DNA of 64,000 bases. Origin: Candidatus Aenigmatarchaeota archaeon (lineage in GTDB: Archaea > Aenigmatarchaeota > Aenigmatarchaeia > CG10238-14 > SCSR01). The position numbers were made by a program, and so were the translations under genes. The DNA lies in contig JACPJT010000004.1 in assembly GCA_016187415.1 (NCBI GenBank), positions 103,135 through 167,134 of the forward strand, read 5' to 3'. The notes under the pieces were generated by a model. It was not told the origin of the DNA. It worked only from the letters and a program-made list of their open reading frames with translations, and made no database searches. Below are positions 1 to 8,791 of this stretch, piece by piece; positions within the stretch are counted from its first letter, which is position 1, and each line of letters begins with the position of its first letter.

Positions 1-11
1 ACCGGTAAAAT

Positions 12-179
12 ATGGTCCTAGATGATTCTAGAGTTGGCAATTATAATTGTATATTTTCATGCAGTGATTTCATAGGATACATTCATAGAAGGCATGAAAA
101 ATCTGCAGAAGATTTCTTAGGAGCAAATTTGATAGGATCAATACCTAATGCAATTTTGCTAGTTGTTCCATCTTTTTGA
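12..179 (+). CDS. small hypothetical ORF, 55 codons
   Basis: An ATG at 12 opens a 55-codon frame that closes at TGA 177-179. An in-frame stop at 6-8 precedes it, so it is not simply the tail of a longer gene entering the window in this frame. The C-terminal part (GANLIGSIPNAILLVVPSF) looks like the end of a membrane or globular protein rather than random sequence. It could be a gene remnant. It is convergent with gatB. No family recognised. Confidence 0.25.
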   Translation: MVLDDSRVGNYNCIFSCSDFIGYIHRRHEKSAEDFLGANLIGSIPNAILLVVPSF

Positions 180-192
180 TTAAACAAAAACG

Positions 193-1587
193 TTAGATTA
201 ATTTTTTGATTTGTTCTCTTATCTTATTCGGATCTCCAGCAGATTTAGTCTTTCTGAGAACCTGCCCAATTAAAAATTGTATAGATTTTTCATTTCCAGA
301 CTTGTAATCATCTACAGCATTCTTGTTTTCTTTGATAACTTCTTTTACAACATCTTCCAAATCGATTTTCTTAGGCACCCCCTTCTCCTTTATCAACTCC
401 TTAATAGATTTTCCAGTCGGGACTAATTCTTTAATCAACTCCTTACCCAACCTTTCTGTTATGTCTCCTTTGTCCATGGTCTTCAAGAATTCAACAAATA
501 TTTTTGGTGTAAGCTTCGATTGTCTTATTGTCTGATTATTCCAGTTCAACACTTTAAGCAAATCAGTAACAATCCAACGTGATATATATTCGGGTTTATC
601 AAATGATTTCACGCAATCCTCAAAGAAATCTGCGAGAGCTTTGTCTGTATAAACAATAATCTGCGACTGATTTTCTGGTATACTATATTCTTCAACAAAT
701 CTTTTTACCCTTGCATCAGGCAATTCAGGCATTTTTGCTTCTATAGATTTCACAAACTTTTCAGAAACATTGAACTGCGGCAGATCCGGTTCGAAAATAT
801 AACCGTAATCCTCCTCTGTCTCCTTCTTTCTCAATGTTGATGTAGCCTTTGTAATTTCATCGAAGTGTCTCGTCTCCCTTTCAACCTTCATCCCCATTCT
901 CACAAGATTTTGCTGACGGATTATCTCATAATTTAACGCCTTTTCCACGCTGGCGAATCCTGTGATATTCTTGATTTCAACCCTCTCCCCGCCTTCCAAG
1001 GAAATGTTCGCATCAACTCTTAATGATGCTTCTTTGCTGGAATCATACACTTCCAAGTGCTCAAGGATCGATTGCAGTTTTGAGAGAAATTCCCTGACTT
1101 CCTGGACGTTTTCGAAATCGGGCTCCGTAACAATTTCTATCAGCGGTATGCCGGCCCTGTTGTAATCGATGAGAACATATTGCGCGTTGGTTATCCCACC
1201 GCCCACGTGCACGAGCTTGCCTGGATCTTCTTCAATCTGGATTCTACCTATCGTAATCTTTTTATTGGATATTTTCAAATGGCCGTTTCTTGCAATCGGA
1301 ATCTCGTACTGCGTTATCTGGAAGTTCTTTGGCATGTCAGGATAAAAATATGATTTTCTTGAGAAAAACATTGCCGGGGATATGTCGCAATCAAGTGCCT
1401 TGGCGACCATAGTTGCTGATTCCAAGACTTTCTTGTTGAACTGGGGTTTTGATCCCGGGAATCCTAGACATACAGGACATGTGTTGTCATTGGGTTCTTT
1501 CCCTTCGTAGTTTGCGGGTGTATTGCAGAATAATTTGCTTTTGCTCAGCAAGTGAACGTGAATTTCGAGACCCATTATCGTTTTCAT
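193..1587 (-). CDS. gatB: Asp/Glu-tRNA(Asn/Gln) amidotransferase subunit B
   Basis: GatB is the kinase/tRNA-binding subunit of the GatCAB transamidosome. It phosphorylates Glu-tRNA(Gln) or Asp-tRNA(Asn) and receives ammonia from GatA in the cytosol. The 464-residue product has the usual family length and opens with the GLEIHVHL motif (residues 6-13). Zinc-type cysteines are visible at 21, 37 and 40, in the contexts LFCNTPAN and TCPVCLGFPG. The C-terminal YqeY-like tail ends in the typical IGQVLRKTKSAGDPNKI pattern (about 440-456). It stands alone, 1.7 kb from gatA and 4.3 kb from gatC, with unrelated genes between, instead of in a compact gatCAB operon. Confidence 0.95.
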   Translation of the reverse strand: MKTIMGLEIHVHLLSKSKLFCNTPANYEGKEPNDNTCPVCLGFPGSKPQFNKKVLESATMVAKALDCDISPAMFFSRKSYFYPDMPKNFQITQYEIPIARNGHLKISNKKITIGRIQIEEDPGKLVHVGGGITNAQYVLIDYNRAGIPLIEIVTEPDFENVQEVREFLSKLQSILEHLEVYDSSKEASLRVDANISLEGGERVEIKNITGFASVEKALNYEIIRQQNLVRMGMKVERETRHFDEITKATSTLRKKETEEDYGYIFEPDLPQFNVSEKFVKSIEAKMPELPDARVKRFVEEYSIPENQSQIIVYTDKALADFFEDCVKSFDKPEYISRWIVTDLLKVLNWNNQTIRQSKLTPKIFVEFLKTMDKGDITERLGKELIKELVPTGKSIKELIKEKGVPKKIDLEDVVKEVIKENKNAVDDYKSGNEKSIQFLIGQVLRKTKSAGDPNKIREQIKKLI

Positions 1588-1774
1588 ATAATCACATTAA
1601 GAATTTTTAATATAAAAGTAGAAGGAAATGAACTTAAGTTAACTGTTTCTGGCCGGGGCTTCTATTAAAGTATGATAAGTAACAAAGACGTATACTGTTG
1701 AAGGTATTATTAGAACATGTGTCGAAGCCAATGTATGATTAATAAAAATATTAAAAATCAGTTTAAGTAAAATT

Positions 1775-2515
1775 TTATTTGAGACGCATAGCTCTTCTAT
1801 TTATATCACATATTTTTAAAACAGCCCTTTCCGGATTCTTCATCCCGTTTGAAATATCTGCCAAAGCGGTCAATGCCAAAACTAAACCGTCGTCTTTATC
1901 TCCCTTTAAATTAGCGATTAAATTGCTAACAGCTACTTGCCTATTGGATCCACCAGCAAATAATGCGCCAACTAACCCTTTATAGCCGTCTTTTCTTTGC
2001 GGTGCGATTTCTGGTTCTACTGATTCGAACCCCGCAATATCGTATCTTTCACCTAACAAACCCTTTACGCGTGTTCTGATATCATCGGGATTTGTGTCAA
2101 ATAATATACCGTCACCAATTTTTTTGTCACCCACATAAGCTTCAAAACTAAAGCCAAGATTATCTGACATTATTCTTACTATAGCTTTTTCTCTGGGAGG
2201 CTCATAGCCGAACCTTCTTATTAATTTATCTGCCGTGTAATAAATTTCATCGACAGTGCCTACAAATTTTATGTTTTCCCTTTTGCACAACCTCGTAAAA
2301 GCGAGATTTACAGGATTGTATGCGCTGAGTTGAGCATCTGCGTGTCCGTCTGGATAGACTCTCATATTTAGCATATATGTAACAGAATCCCCGTGCCATT
2401 CTCTCCTCCAAGAAGATATACACAAATTTCCCTCGACTGGTATATCGGCAACCTTTTTGAATCCTTTGCCTTCCAATATTGTAGTCATTCCAGACATCGT
2501 ATAACCTTGTATCAT
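1775..2515 (-). CDS. hypothetical protein, 246 aa
   Basis: Not recognised. The protein is soluble with no signal peptide or membrane segment. The N-terminal half contains a WRREWHGDSVTYMLNMRVYP segment that reads as paired beta strands. The C-terminal part (about 175-246) is helical. Two Met codons lie early (residues 1 and 7), so the start could be MSGMTTIL at residue 7. No close operon partner; the gene at 2584 diverges from it. Confidence 0.6.
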   Translation of the reverse strand: MIQGYTMSGMTTILEGKGFKKVADIPVEGNLCISSWRREWHGDSVTYMLNMRVYPDGHADAQLSAYNPVNLAFTRLCKRENIKFVGTVDEIYYTADKLIRRFGYEPPREKAIVRIMSDNLGFSFEAYVGDKKIGDGILFDTNPDDIRTRVKGLLGERYDIAGFESVEPEIAPQRKDGYKGLVGALFAGGSNRQVAVSNLIANLKGDKDDGLVLALTALADISNGMKNPERAVLKICDINRRAMRLK

Positions 2516-2583
2516 ATTTCAGCCATTAGCTTCTTAAATGATGAAAGGATTTAATTTTATGCACCCTAATTAAAACTGATGAG

Positions 2584-2862
2584 ATGAGTGTTATAGGTGA
2601 TATAACTAGAAGACTCGGAGTGCTTGGAACGCGAAGATTTCAGGATGGTCAAATAGTTTGGAATGAATATTCGCATGGGATATTTCCACGTGGTATGACA
2701 TTTCATGCTGATCCTGTAGAGATACTTGGATACAACCCAATAACAAGAAGATATAGGGGGCGTGTTATTGATAGCAAATGTGGTGTTTGCTACAACAGAG
2801 GTGATATTCGTCGCTTTAGCGAAAATGATTTACAAGTAACAAAACCTTTGTACGATGGTTGA
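2584..2862 (+). CDS. hypothetical small protein, 92 aa
   Basis: Not recognised. It is a basic, beta-rich 92-residue protein with a CGVC pair at about residues 66-69 that might hold a metal or a disulfide. The RYRGRVIDSK segment resembles small SH3-like barrel proteins, but that is only an impression. It is divergent from the 246-aa gene and ends just before the solitary cassette site at 2893. It could be cassette cargo or a resident gene. Confidence 0.5.
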   Translation: MSVIGDITRRLGVLGTRRFQDGQIVWNEYSHGIFPRGMTFHADPVEILGYNPITRRYRGRVIDSKCGVCYNRGDIRRFSENDLQVTKPLYDG

Positions 2863-2892
2863 AAAATAATATTTTCTAGGATCCGAAACACA

Positions 2893-2920
2893 ATGTCATA
2901 TAATGCCTGCTAGTTGCCCA
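2893..2920 (+). other. Xer/dif-like core site (solitary cassette, left)
   Basis: Left arm ATGTCATATAA, six-base centre TGCCTG, right arm CTAGTTGCCCA. The arrangement 11-6-11 matches the core sites in the 26-34 kb array. The 29 bases from 2911 onward are identical to 31129-31157 in the array. Confidence 0.6.
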
Positions 2921-3168
2921 CGAATACTTGGAGTGGTTGTATTTTAGTGTAACATTCGAACGAAGTCCGAAAATCCAAAGTTTGAGGTTCGGGCGTTTTA
3001 GAATTTCCTGAATTAAAAGATTCTAAAGCATGTTTGTTTTGTTACAATTGGCAAACTCCTGAAGGCAAATATAATAATAGATAAATTAGACGCCAACCTC
3101 TTTTTATTATTTCTTCGATCTTTGATTTGACTATTTTAGCCCGAACCTCAAATTGCAACTAAGCCGTG
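2904..3168. mobile_element. solitary integron-like cassette without an intact gene
   Basis: The left part (2910-2981) is the same end module found at 27256-27322 and 31128-31196. It includes the stretch that ends AAAATCCAAAGT. The private inverted repeat is TTTGAGGTTCGGGC (2981-2994) with its exact complement GCCCGAACCTCAAA (3139-3152). Between the two arms are about 145 bases of AT-rich DNA with no complete ORF. A short open stretch around 2998-3085 would read SKACLFCYNWQTPEGKYNNR but has no start codon. It lies between the 92-aa gene and gatA, 22 kb from the main array. Confidence 0.6.
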
Positions 3169-3179
3169 TTAAGTGACCC
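3152..3179 (+). other. Xer/dif-like core site (solitary cassette, right)
   Basis: Left arm ATTGCAACTAA, centre GCCGTG, right arm TTAAGTGACCC. The right arm is identical to those at 28025 and 30553. Confidence 0.65.
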
Positions 3180-3296
3180 GAACTTGCGGGAAGAACATCT
3201 GATAAATTCCATTTCTTTTGGTTAAACGGAGCGACTTTTATCATTCATTTAAAATGAAAATTAAATCTTATAAATATGCGGACTGAGAGAAAGGCA

Positions 3297-4697
3297 TTAA
3301 TACTTTTGTATTTTGAATGAATTAGCAACTTGAAGAATCTTCCCTTCCTGCAGATGGTCTCCCATCAGATGCAACCCCACAGGCATATTGTTAACTTTAC
3401 CGGCAGGAACAGAAATCATCGGTATACCGGCTAGGTTGGGTGCGACTGTCAGCACGTCCATCATGTAATTCTCTATCGGAGACAGTTTCTCTATCTCGTC
3501 AAATCTTGGAGCGACAACAGGCATGGTCGGCGCAGCCAACACATCGAACTGCTTGAAAGCTTTCTTGAAATCTTCTATGATTTTTGTCCTGACCTTCAGC
3601 GCCTTCAGATAGTATGCGTCCCTATAACCGGCCATTCTTGCAAACGTCCCGAGAATAATTCTTCTTTTCGCTTCTTCACCAAATCCATTGCTTCTAACGG
3701 CAGAAAAATATTCATCGAAATTTCCTTTCAATTCTAAATGCAATCCGTATCTCATTCCTGCGTATTTAGCCAAGTTAGTCGACGCTTCTGATACAGCGAT
3801 GATGTAGTATGCAGACAGTGAATATTTTGTATGTGGCAGTGAAACTTCCTTGTAAGTTGCACCTAAATCTTCCAACTTTTTAATCGCATTCCAGATAACT
3901 TTTGTGATTTTTCCATCTACACCTTCAAAATATTCTTTTGGTACACCAATTTTCATTCCTTTGATATCTTTCTTCAAATATTTTGTGTAATCGTGCGCTG
4001 GAACATTTAATGAAGTAGAGTCTTTTGAATCATTGCCGGCGATTATAGAAAGTGATAACGCGATGTCGTAAACAGACTTTGTTATTAAACCTATCTTGTC
4101 TAAGCTGTTTGCGTAGTCTATCAACCCCCAACGAGATACCAAACCGTAAGTTGGTGTCAATCCTACTGTTCCAGTGAAAGCTGCAGGACAGGATATACTT
4201 CCTCCTGTACTTTCTGCTAGGGCGACATGCGGAAAGTCTGCAACAGCCGTAAAACAAGAAGCACCACCAGATGAACCACCACAACTTCTTTCTGTATCTA
4301 ATGGATTTTTCGGGATACCATAAGCACAGTTGACTGAAAAGGTACCGAAACCGAATTCGTCCATTGCCGTCTTCCCTAAGATAAATGCTCCTTCATTAAC
4401 AATATTTTCTACACAACTCGCTGAAAATGGTGGGGTATATCCTTCCAGTATCCTAGAGCCTGCTGTGGTTTGTATACCTTTTGTGCAGATGTTGTCCTTG
4501 ATAGAAATAGGAAGTCCGTACAATTTTCCTTTTTTCTTAGGTTTCTGTATCTTATCTACTAGTGTTATGAACGGATTGTACTTTTTCTGTATCGATTTGG
4601 AATTTTCCATCACATGCGCAGTAAAATCATCCAAGTCTATGTCGCCTGATTTTATCCGAGCTAGGAATTCTTTGACAGAAAGCTTTTCCAGTTTCAT
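3297..4697 (-). CDS. gatA: Asp/Glu-tRNA(Asn/Gln) amidotransferase subunit A
   Basis: GatA is the amidase-signature glutaminase subunit that releases ammonia for GatB. The 466-residue product has normal length. The catalytic Lys is in PISIKD (K67), the cis-Ser loop is CGGSSGGAS (139-147) and the nucleophile sits in STGGS (S167). Two positions usually conserved around the nucleophile differ: the family pattern DTGGSIR appears here as STGGSIS. Its start overlaps the end of the PPOX-like gene by four bases, so it is the last gene of a gatC-SDR-PPOX-gatA unit on the minus strand. Confidence 0.95.
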   Translation of the reverse strand: MKLEKLSVKEFLARIKSGDIDLDDFTAHVMENSKSIQKKYNPFITLVDKIQKPKKKGKLYGLPISIKDNICTKGIQTTAGSRILEGYTPPFSASCVENIVNEGAFILGKTAMDEFGFGTFSVNCAYGIPKNPLDTERSCGGSSGGASCFTAVADFPHVALAESTGGSISCPAAFTGTVGLTPTYGLVSRWGLIDYANSLDKIGLITKSVYDIALSLSIIAGNDSKDSTSLNVPAHDYTKYLKKDIKGMKIGVPKEYFEGVDGKITKVIWNAIKKLEDLGATYKEVSLPHTKYSLSAYYIIAVSEASTNLAKYAGMRYGLHLELKGNFDEYFSAVRSNGFGEEAKRRIILGTFARMAGYRDAYYLKALKVRTKIIEDFKKAFKQFDVLAAPTMPVVAPRFDEIEKLSPIENYMMDVLTVAPNLAGIPMISVPAGKVNNMPVGLHLMGDHLQEGKILQVANSFKIQKY

Positions 4698-5173
4698 AAC
4701 TTCAACTCCTGTCTTGAATTATCTGGGAAGTTGACTTCGTCAAATAAAACTATCATTGATGGGATTATTTTGTAAATATGATGATCTGTGATATTTTTCA
4801 CGATATCCCGAACTGATTTCATGAACTTTCTGGTTTTAGGATAGCGATTTACGAATAAATTGAATGTTTTTGGCAGTTCTAAAAGGGAAACCTCCGATGC
4901 TTTTCCTTCGAATTGTATACCTCTAGTCTTTACTCCTAGTGTTTTGTGTGGTTTGACAATTGCGCCTGCTACGTTTGGATTATCTTTAAGTTCAAGCGAA
5001 TGTCTTCTAGTTTTACGAGAGATAAAATATAAGTTCATATTTTTATCGTAAGCAAACCAAACTGTCGCAACCCATGGTTTATTGTCTTTTACTGTAGCTA
5101 TCTGCATTAACTTAGCTTCGTTAAGGTATTCTTCAACCAGTTTTCTTAAATTATCTTTTGACATAAATACCAC
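4694..5173 (-). CDS. pyridoxamine 5'-phosphate oxidase-like flavin-binding protein
   Basis: The 159-residue product has the split beta-barrel pattern of the PPOX superfamily. A strand AKLMQIATVKDNKPWVATVW (19-38) is followed by the strand NLYFISRKTRRHSLELKDNP, typical of F420/FMN-binding members. The substrate cannot be told from sequence. It sits between an SDR gene (2-base gap) and gatA (4-base overlap), so it is co-transcribed with the transamidosome genes. The physiological link is unknown. The alternative start MSKDNLRK at residue 4 fits equally well. Confidence 0.8.
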   Translation of the reverse strand: MVFMSKDNLRKLVEEYLNEAKLMQIATVKDNKPWVATVWFAYDKNMNLYFISRKTRRHSLELKDNPNVAGAIVKPHKTLGVKTRGIQFEGKASEVSLLELPKTFNLFVNRYPKTRKFMKSVRDIVKNITDHHIYKIIPSMIVLFDEVNFPDNSRQELKL

Positions 5174-5175
5174 AA

Positions 5176-5925
5176 TTAATATTCAATCAATGTTCTTCCA
5201 GCATCAACAATCAACACTTCTCCTGTAACTGCTTCAGCTGTTGCTAGGTATAAACAAGCGTTGCCAATCTCTTCCGGTTGAATCCATCTCTTTAGGTATG
5301 TTCTGCCAATATATCGGTTTTTGATTTTCTCAGGCACATTTTTCCAAGGCGGTGTGTCTACATATCCCGGGGCTACAGCATTAACCGTGATGTTTGGGGC
5401 GAGAATTTTGGCTAAAGTCTGTGTAAAATTAATGACTGCGGCTTTAGCTGCAGAATACGCTATGAGACCATCCTTCCCTGCGTTTTCCAGCCCATAAATC
5501 GAGCTAATGTTGATAATCTTTCCATTTTTTTGCTTGAGCATAATTCTGGCAGCATGTTGCGAACAAATCATGGTGCCAAAGAAGTTATTATTAAATGTTT
5601 TGAGCCAATCTTCTTTAGCAGCTTTGAGAAACTCTGGTTCGTCTGCAACTCCGGCGTTATTTATTAAAATATCGACTCTACCCAATGATTTCAGAGCCTG
5701 ATTGAACATTTTTTCCACATCTTCCGGAATAGAAACATCGCATTGAACAACCAATGCATTGCTACCGATCTTTTGAGCAGAATCTGCCACTCTCTGAGCA
5801 GACTTGTAATCGGATTTGTAATCGATGACAATATTTGCTCCTTCTTTGGCAAATTTTAGCGCGGTAGCTTCACCTATACCACTCGATGCCCCCGTTACAA
5901 TAACTACTTTATCTTTCAATTTCAT
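5176..5925 (-). CDS. short-chain dehydrogenase/reductase (FabG-like)
   Basis: Classical SDR that transfers hydride between NAD(P)H and a carbonyl or hydroxyl substrate. The glycine motif TGASSGIGEA (from residue 11), the NNAG strand and the YSAAK catalytic pair with its upstream ISS are all visible. The frame is open for 21 more codons upstream, but that part is the gatC tail read out of frame. ATG at 5925 is chosen because it gives the usual MKLKDKVVIVTG opening and overlaps the gatC stop as ATGA. Length 249 residues is typical. The substrate is not predictable. Confidence 0.85.
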   Translation of the reverse strand: MKLKDKVVIVTGASSGIGEATALKFAKEGANIVIDYKSDYKSAQRVADSAQKIGSNALVVQCDVSIPEDVEKMFNQALKSLGRVDILINNAGVADEPEFLKAAKEDWLKTFNNNFFGTMICSQHAARIMLKQKNGKIINISSIYGLENAGKDGLIAYSAAKAAVINFTQTLAKILAPNITVNAVAPGYVDTPPWKNVPEKIKNRYIGRTYLKRWIQPEEIGNACLYLATAEAVTGEVLIVDAGRTLIEY

Positions 5926-6200
5926 ACGATTCTCGGTCCTTTGAAATACTTCCCTTCCTTGTGTTTGGTGTTGGAGAGTGGATCCCAATCGAACTTCTCG
6001 GCCTTGTCCTCCCTGTAAACGTCAGAAATCTCCTGCGGATGGAAGGAAGGCTTGACATTACCCGTATCCACTTCATCCAGACTTTTGAAAGCACCAAGAA
6101 CGTCTTTCAATTGTTGTGTAAATTTGCTTGTTTCTTCTTCTGACAATTTCAATCTCGCATTTTTAGAGACTCTTTCCACGAACTCTTTGTCTACTTTGAT
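5922..6200 (-). CDS. gatC: Asp/Glu-tRNA(Asn/Gln) amidotransferase subunit C, probable non-AUG start
   Basis: GatC is the small clamp subunit that links GatA and GatB. The product shows the ARLKLSEEE helix and the GNVKPSFHP segment of the family. The first conventional start is GTG at 6179. However, the open frame continues upstream as IKVDKEFVERVSK, which is the family N-terminus. It reaches an ATC codon at 6200 that lies about 3 bases after an AGGTGG ribosome-binding-like sequence (6205-6210). I extend to 6200 on that basis. An in-frame TGA lies four codons further upstream, with no ATG between. Confidence 0.8.
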   Translation of the reverse strand: MKVDKEFVERVSKNARLKLSEEETSKFTQQLKDVLGAFKSLDEVDTGNVKPSFHPQEISDVYREDKAEKFDWDPLSNTKHKEGKYFKGPRIV

Positions 6201-6318
6201 TTTTCCACCTGTTCATTAATTATAAAGAACGTAAGATAAAACTTTTGTTGTCGATATACACTACATATATCTGTCTTTTGGGATGAAATGTTTGACGGGA
6301 AAGTTGAATTTATAACAT

Positions 6319-6825
6319 CTAACGGTAAGTTCGTTGTTCAGGATCCAGACAAGCGCCGTTATAAATATCCTGTCCGATTTTCAATAGAGTTGATTCATCA
6401 TCTCTACTAACTCTTATGTAAGAGTTTTTCAATCCATCGTAAGCTGAAGACGGGTTTAACGACAATCTTCCACTAAAAGGAAATCCTTGTTCAAATACAC
6501 TAGCACTCGGATAACTTCTCAAAACGGATTGGACATTATCGATAATTATTCTTCTGGCGGTTCTTTGATATTTTTTCTGGAGTTTGTCGCATTCTGTAGA
6601 AGGCAAATCGACTTCTAAAACATTCACATCATAAGGTTTGCCGTTGAAATACTCCTTAGCATGTCCTACTCTTATAGGTGCTATGGTAGGTGTGCCGACA
6701 GGCTTATTGGCTGTATTTTGTGTTTGGGATTGTGTAGGAGCTGGGGCTTGTACAGGTGCACAGGCGACCAATGTAAGACTTGCCAATAAAATTGAGAGCG
6801 AGATCTTTAATCCGGAAGCAGACAC
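6319..6825 (-). CDS. predicted lipoprotein, 168 aa
   Basis: The N-terminus has a signal peptide ending in a lipobox (SLTLVAC, Cys at 22). A Pro/Gln/Thr-rich linker (about 23-50) follows, then a small cysteine-containing domain with no recognised family. It is probably anchored on the outer face of the membrane. It begins 10 bases after the HflC-like gene ends, so the three genes 8703-6319 form one minus-strand unit. It may act with the SPFH proteins at the membrane; that is inference from position only. Confidence 0.7.
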   Translation of the reverse strand: MSASGLKISLSILLASLTLVACAPVQAPAPTQSQTQNTANKPVGTPTIAPIRVGHAKEYFNGKPYDVNVLEVDLPSTECDKLQKKYQRTARRIIIDNVQSVLRSYPSASVFEQGFPFSGRLSLNPSSAYDGLKNSYIRVSRDDESTLLKIGQDIYNGACLDPEQRTYR

Positions 6826-6835
6826 GCATTACCGC

Positions 6836-7732
6836 CTACCTTTTCGTTCCAGCATCTTTCATAAGCCTGTACAATTCAGATTCGGTTGAAATAACTAGTG
6901 TGTCACCGGGTCCAAGAGTTGCTTCAAGCAGTGCCAGTTTTTTTAATAAAAATGCTACATCAGGATTTTTAGAATATGCATCCTGAATAATCTTTAGGGC
7001 CGATGCGTCCGCATCACCTTTTACTTTTTGTGCCTCAGCATATGCTTTGGACGTTATCGTTAGTACGTCTCTGTCGGCTTCTGCCGTCAATTTAGTCTTT
7101 TCACGTTGCCCATCTGATCTTTCTGCTTGAGACAGTTGCGCTCTTTCAGCTTTCATCCGCTGGTATACTGAAGCCAAGACATTCTCGGTAGGATTAGTAG
7201 TAGTTATCCTGATATCATAAATCTCTATTCCAGCCGAACTTTTCAATAATGGTCCGACCCTTTCTTTTACAGCTTTTTGAATCTCTTCTGATTTTGTAGC
7301 AACTTCCTGGAATGAATATGTTCTTGATATAAGATTCCTCATTTCTGAATATATTACATCATCAATGTATGGTTGTGCGGCTTCTACTGTGGGAGGTGTT
7401 ATTTTCCTTAAAAAGCGATCGGGGTCAACTATTCTGAATTCCGCATAATAATCTACTTTAATGGTTTTATTGTCGGCAGTTAAAGCATTCTGCGGAGCCG
7501 GCTGATGATTGACCAACTTGTTTGTAAATGTGTGCGCGGTTTGGTAGAACGGTCCAACAAACACTAAACCCGGTTGCCTACTAAAACCAACCGGATCGCC
7601 AAGTTGCGTTATAATAACATTTTCTGTCTGATCCTGCTTGTAAGTCCCAAGACCCATAGCCACCGACAAAGCCACACCTGCATATACAAGAGGTATTGAA
7701 AATAGGCCATACAAAAGAGGTTTTAGTCTCAT
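6836..7732 (-). CDS. SPFH/prohibitin-family protein, HflC-like
   Basis: A 298-residue protein with an N-terminal membrane segment (LLYGLFSIPLVYAGVALSVA), then a band-7 domain and a coiled-coil tail. The order and length match bacterial HflC, which with HflK forms a membrane complex that regulates FtsH. The start overlaps the stop of the HflK-like gene by four bases. HflKC pairs are mainly bacterial, so this pair may have been transferred. No FtsH gene is in the window. Confidence 0.85.
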   Translation of the reverse strand: MRLKPLLYGLFSIPLVYAGVALSVAMGLGTYKQDQTENVIITQLGDPVGFSRQPGLVFVGPFYQTAHTFTNKLVNHQPAPQNALTADNKTIKVDYYAEFRIVDPDRFLRKITPPTVEAAQPYIDDVIYSEMRNLISRTYSFQEVATKSEEIQKAVKERVGPLLKSSAGIEIYDIRITTTNPTENVLASVYQRMKAERAQLSQAERSDGQREKTKLTAEADRDVLTITSKAYAEAQKVKGDADASALKIIQDAYSKNPDVAFLLKKLALLEATLGPGDTLVISTESELYRLMKDAGTKR

Positions 7733-8703
7733 TTACTATCGCTCCCTGACATGAAAATATTTATAGGAGTATTGCCATCGACGATAATTTTCCTAGGTTT
7801 TTCTAAAATATTTCTCATTTGCTCTATATACAATTGTCTTCGTGTTATATCGGGGTCTGACGTATATTTTTCCAGTATCGCCAAAAATCTATCAGCGTCA
7901 CCTCTGGCTGTATTAATAACCTTCTCTTTATAACCAAGTGCTTCATTCTGAATTTGGGAAGCCCTGCCATTTGCCTCGGGTATAATCTTATTCGCATACG
8001 TTCTACCTTCATTTATTGTTGTTCCTTTATCTGTTACAGCCCTTTGCACATCTTGGAATGCGTCGTTGACCTCCTCTGGCGGTCTTACCTCTTGAAATTG
8101 CAGAGTTGAAATTCTGATTCCAAGTCCGTAATCGTCAACAATCTGCTGAATATCTTTTATCGCCTCGACTTGCATTTGGGGTTTTCCTGTGTATAGAACA
8201 TGATCTATAGTATTCTGTGCAACTATTCTTCTCATTACAGCCTGTGAAATAAAATGCAAAGTTCTACGCGGATTATCGACGTTGAATTCGAATGCGACCG
8301 GATCTTTGACTTCGTATTGTACTGAAAATTCAACAATTGCAAGGTTTTCGTCGTTTGTCATCATTGTTACTTCTTCTGGATGGTTTTTGTACATTGGTGT
8401 ATTTGTTTTTGGGTCTGTACCTACTGTTTCGTATCCTACCTCTTCCCTTTGAAGTCGCGTTGGTATAATAGTTCGTGATTCAATGGGCCACGGTGCTTGA
8501 AAGTGAAAACCAGGTCCTTCTGTCCTGTTGTATCCACCAAGTCGCCTTATAACAGCTGCTTCGTTTGGATCTACACCATAAGGAGTGGTCGCAGCGAATA
8601 CAAGAGTAGCTACGGCTGATGCTCCAAGAAATAAATATTTCCACATAGAAGAAACTGCGTTATCATCGTCGTCTGATGCGGATATTCCTCTTCGGTATGA
8701 CAT
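7729..8703 (-). CDS. SPFH/prohibitin-family protein, HflK-like
   Basis: 324 residues. A short acidic N-terminus leads into one membrane helix (WKYLFLGASAVATLVFAAT). It is followed by the HflK-typical start of the band-7 domain (GVDPNEAAVIRRLGGYNRTE, then PGFHFQAPWPIE). The C-terminal part is helical. It is the first gene of an HflK-HflC-lipoprotein unit. The partner protease and substrates are not visible here. Confidence 0.85.
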   Translation of the reverse strand: MSYRRGISASDDDDNAVSSMWKYLFLGASAVATLVFAATTPYGVDPNEAAVIRRLGGYNRTEGPGFHFQAPWPIESRTIIPTRLQREEVGYETVGTDPKTNTPMYKNHPEEVTMMTNDENLAIVEFSVQYEVKDPVAFEFNVDNPRRTLHFISQAVMRRIVAQNTIDHVLYTGKPQMQVEAIKDIQQIVDDYGLGIRISTLQFQEVRPPEEVNDAFQDVQRAVTDKGTTINEGRTYANKIIPEANGRASQIQNEALGYKEKVINTARGDADRFLAILEKYTSDPDITRRQLYIEQMRNILEKPRKIIVDGNTPINIFMSGSDSK

Positions 8704-8791
8704 GCTCTCGTATTAACATACGATATCAGTAAAAGATTTAAGCTTTTGTCGATCGTAAAAAGATTTATAATCGTTAGAAGATAGTAGAACT

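Noticed and set aside
1588..1774. Gene or RNA between gatB and the 246-aa gene
   Set aside because: AT-rich, without ORF, hairpin or recognisable RNA; nothing supportable.
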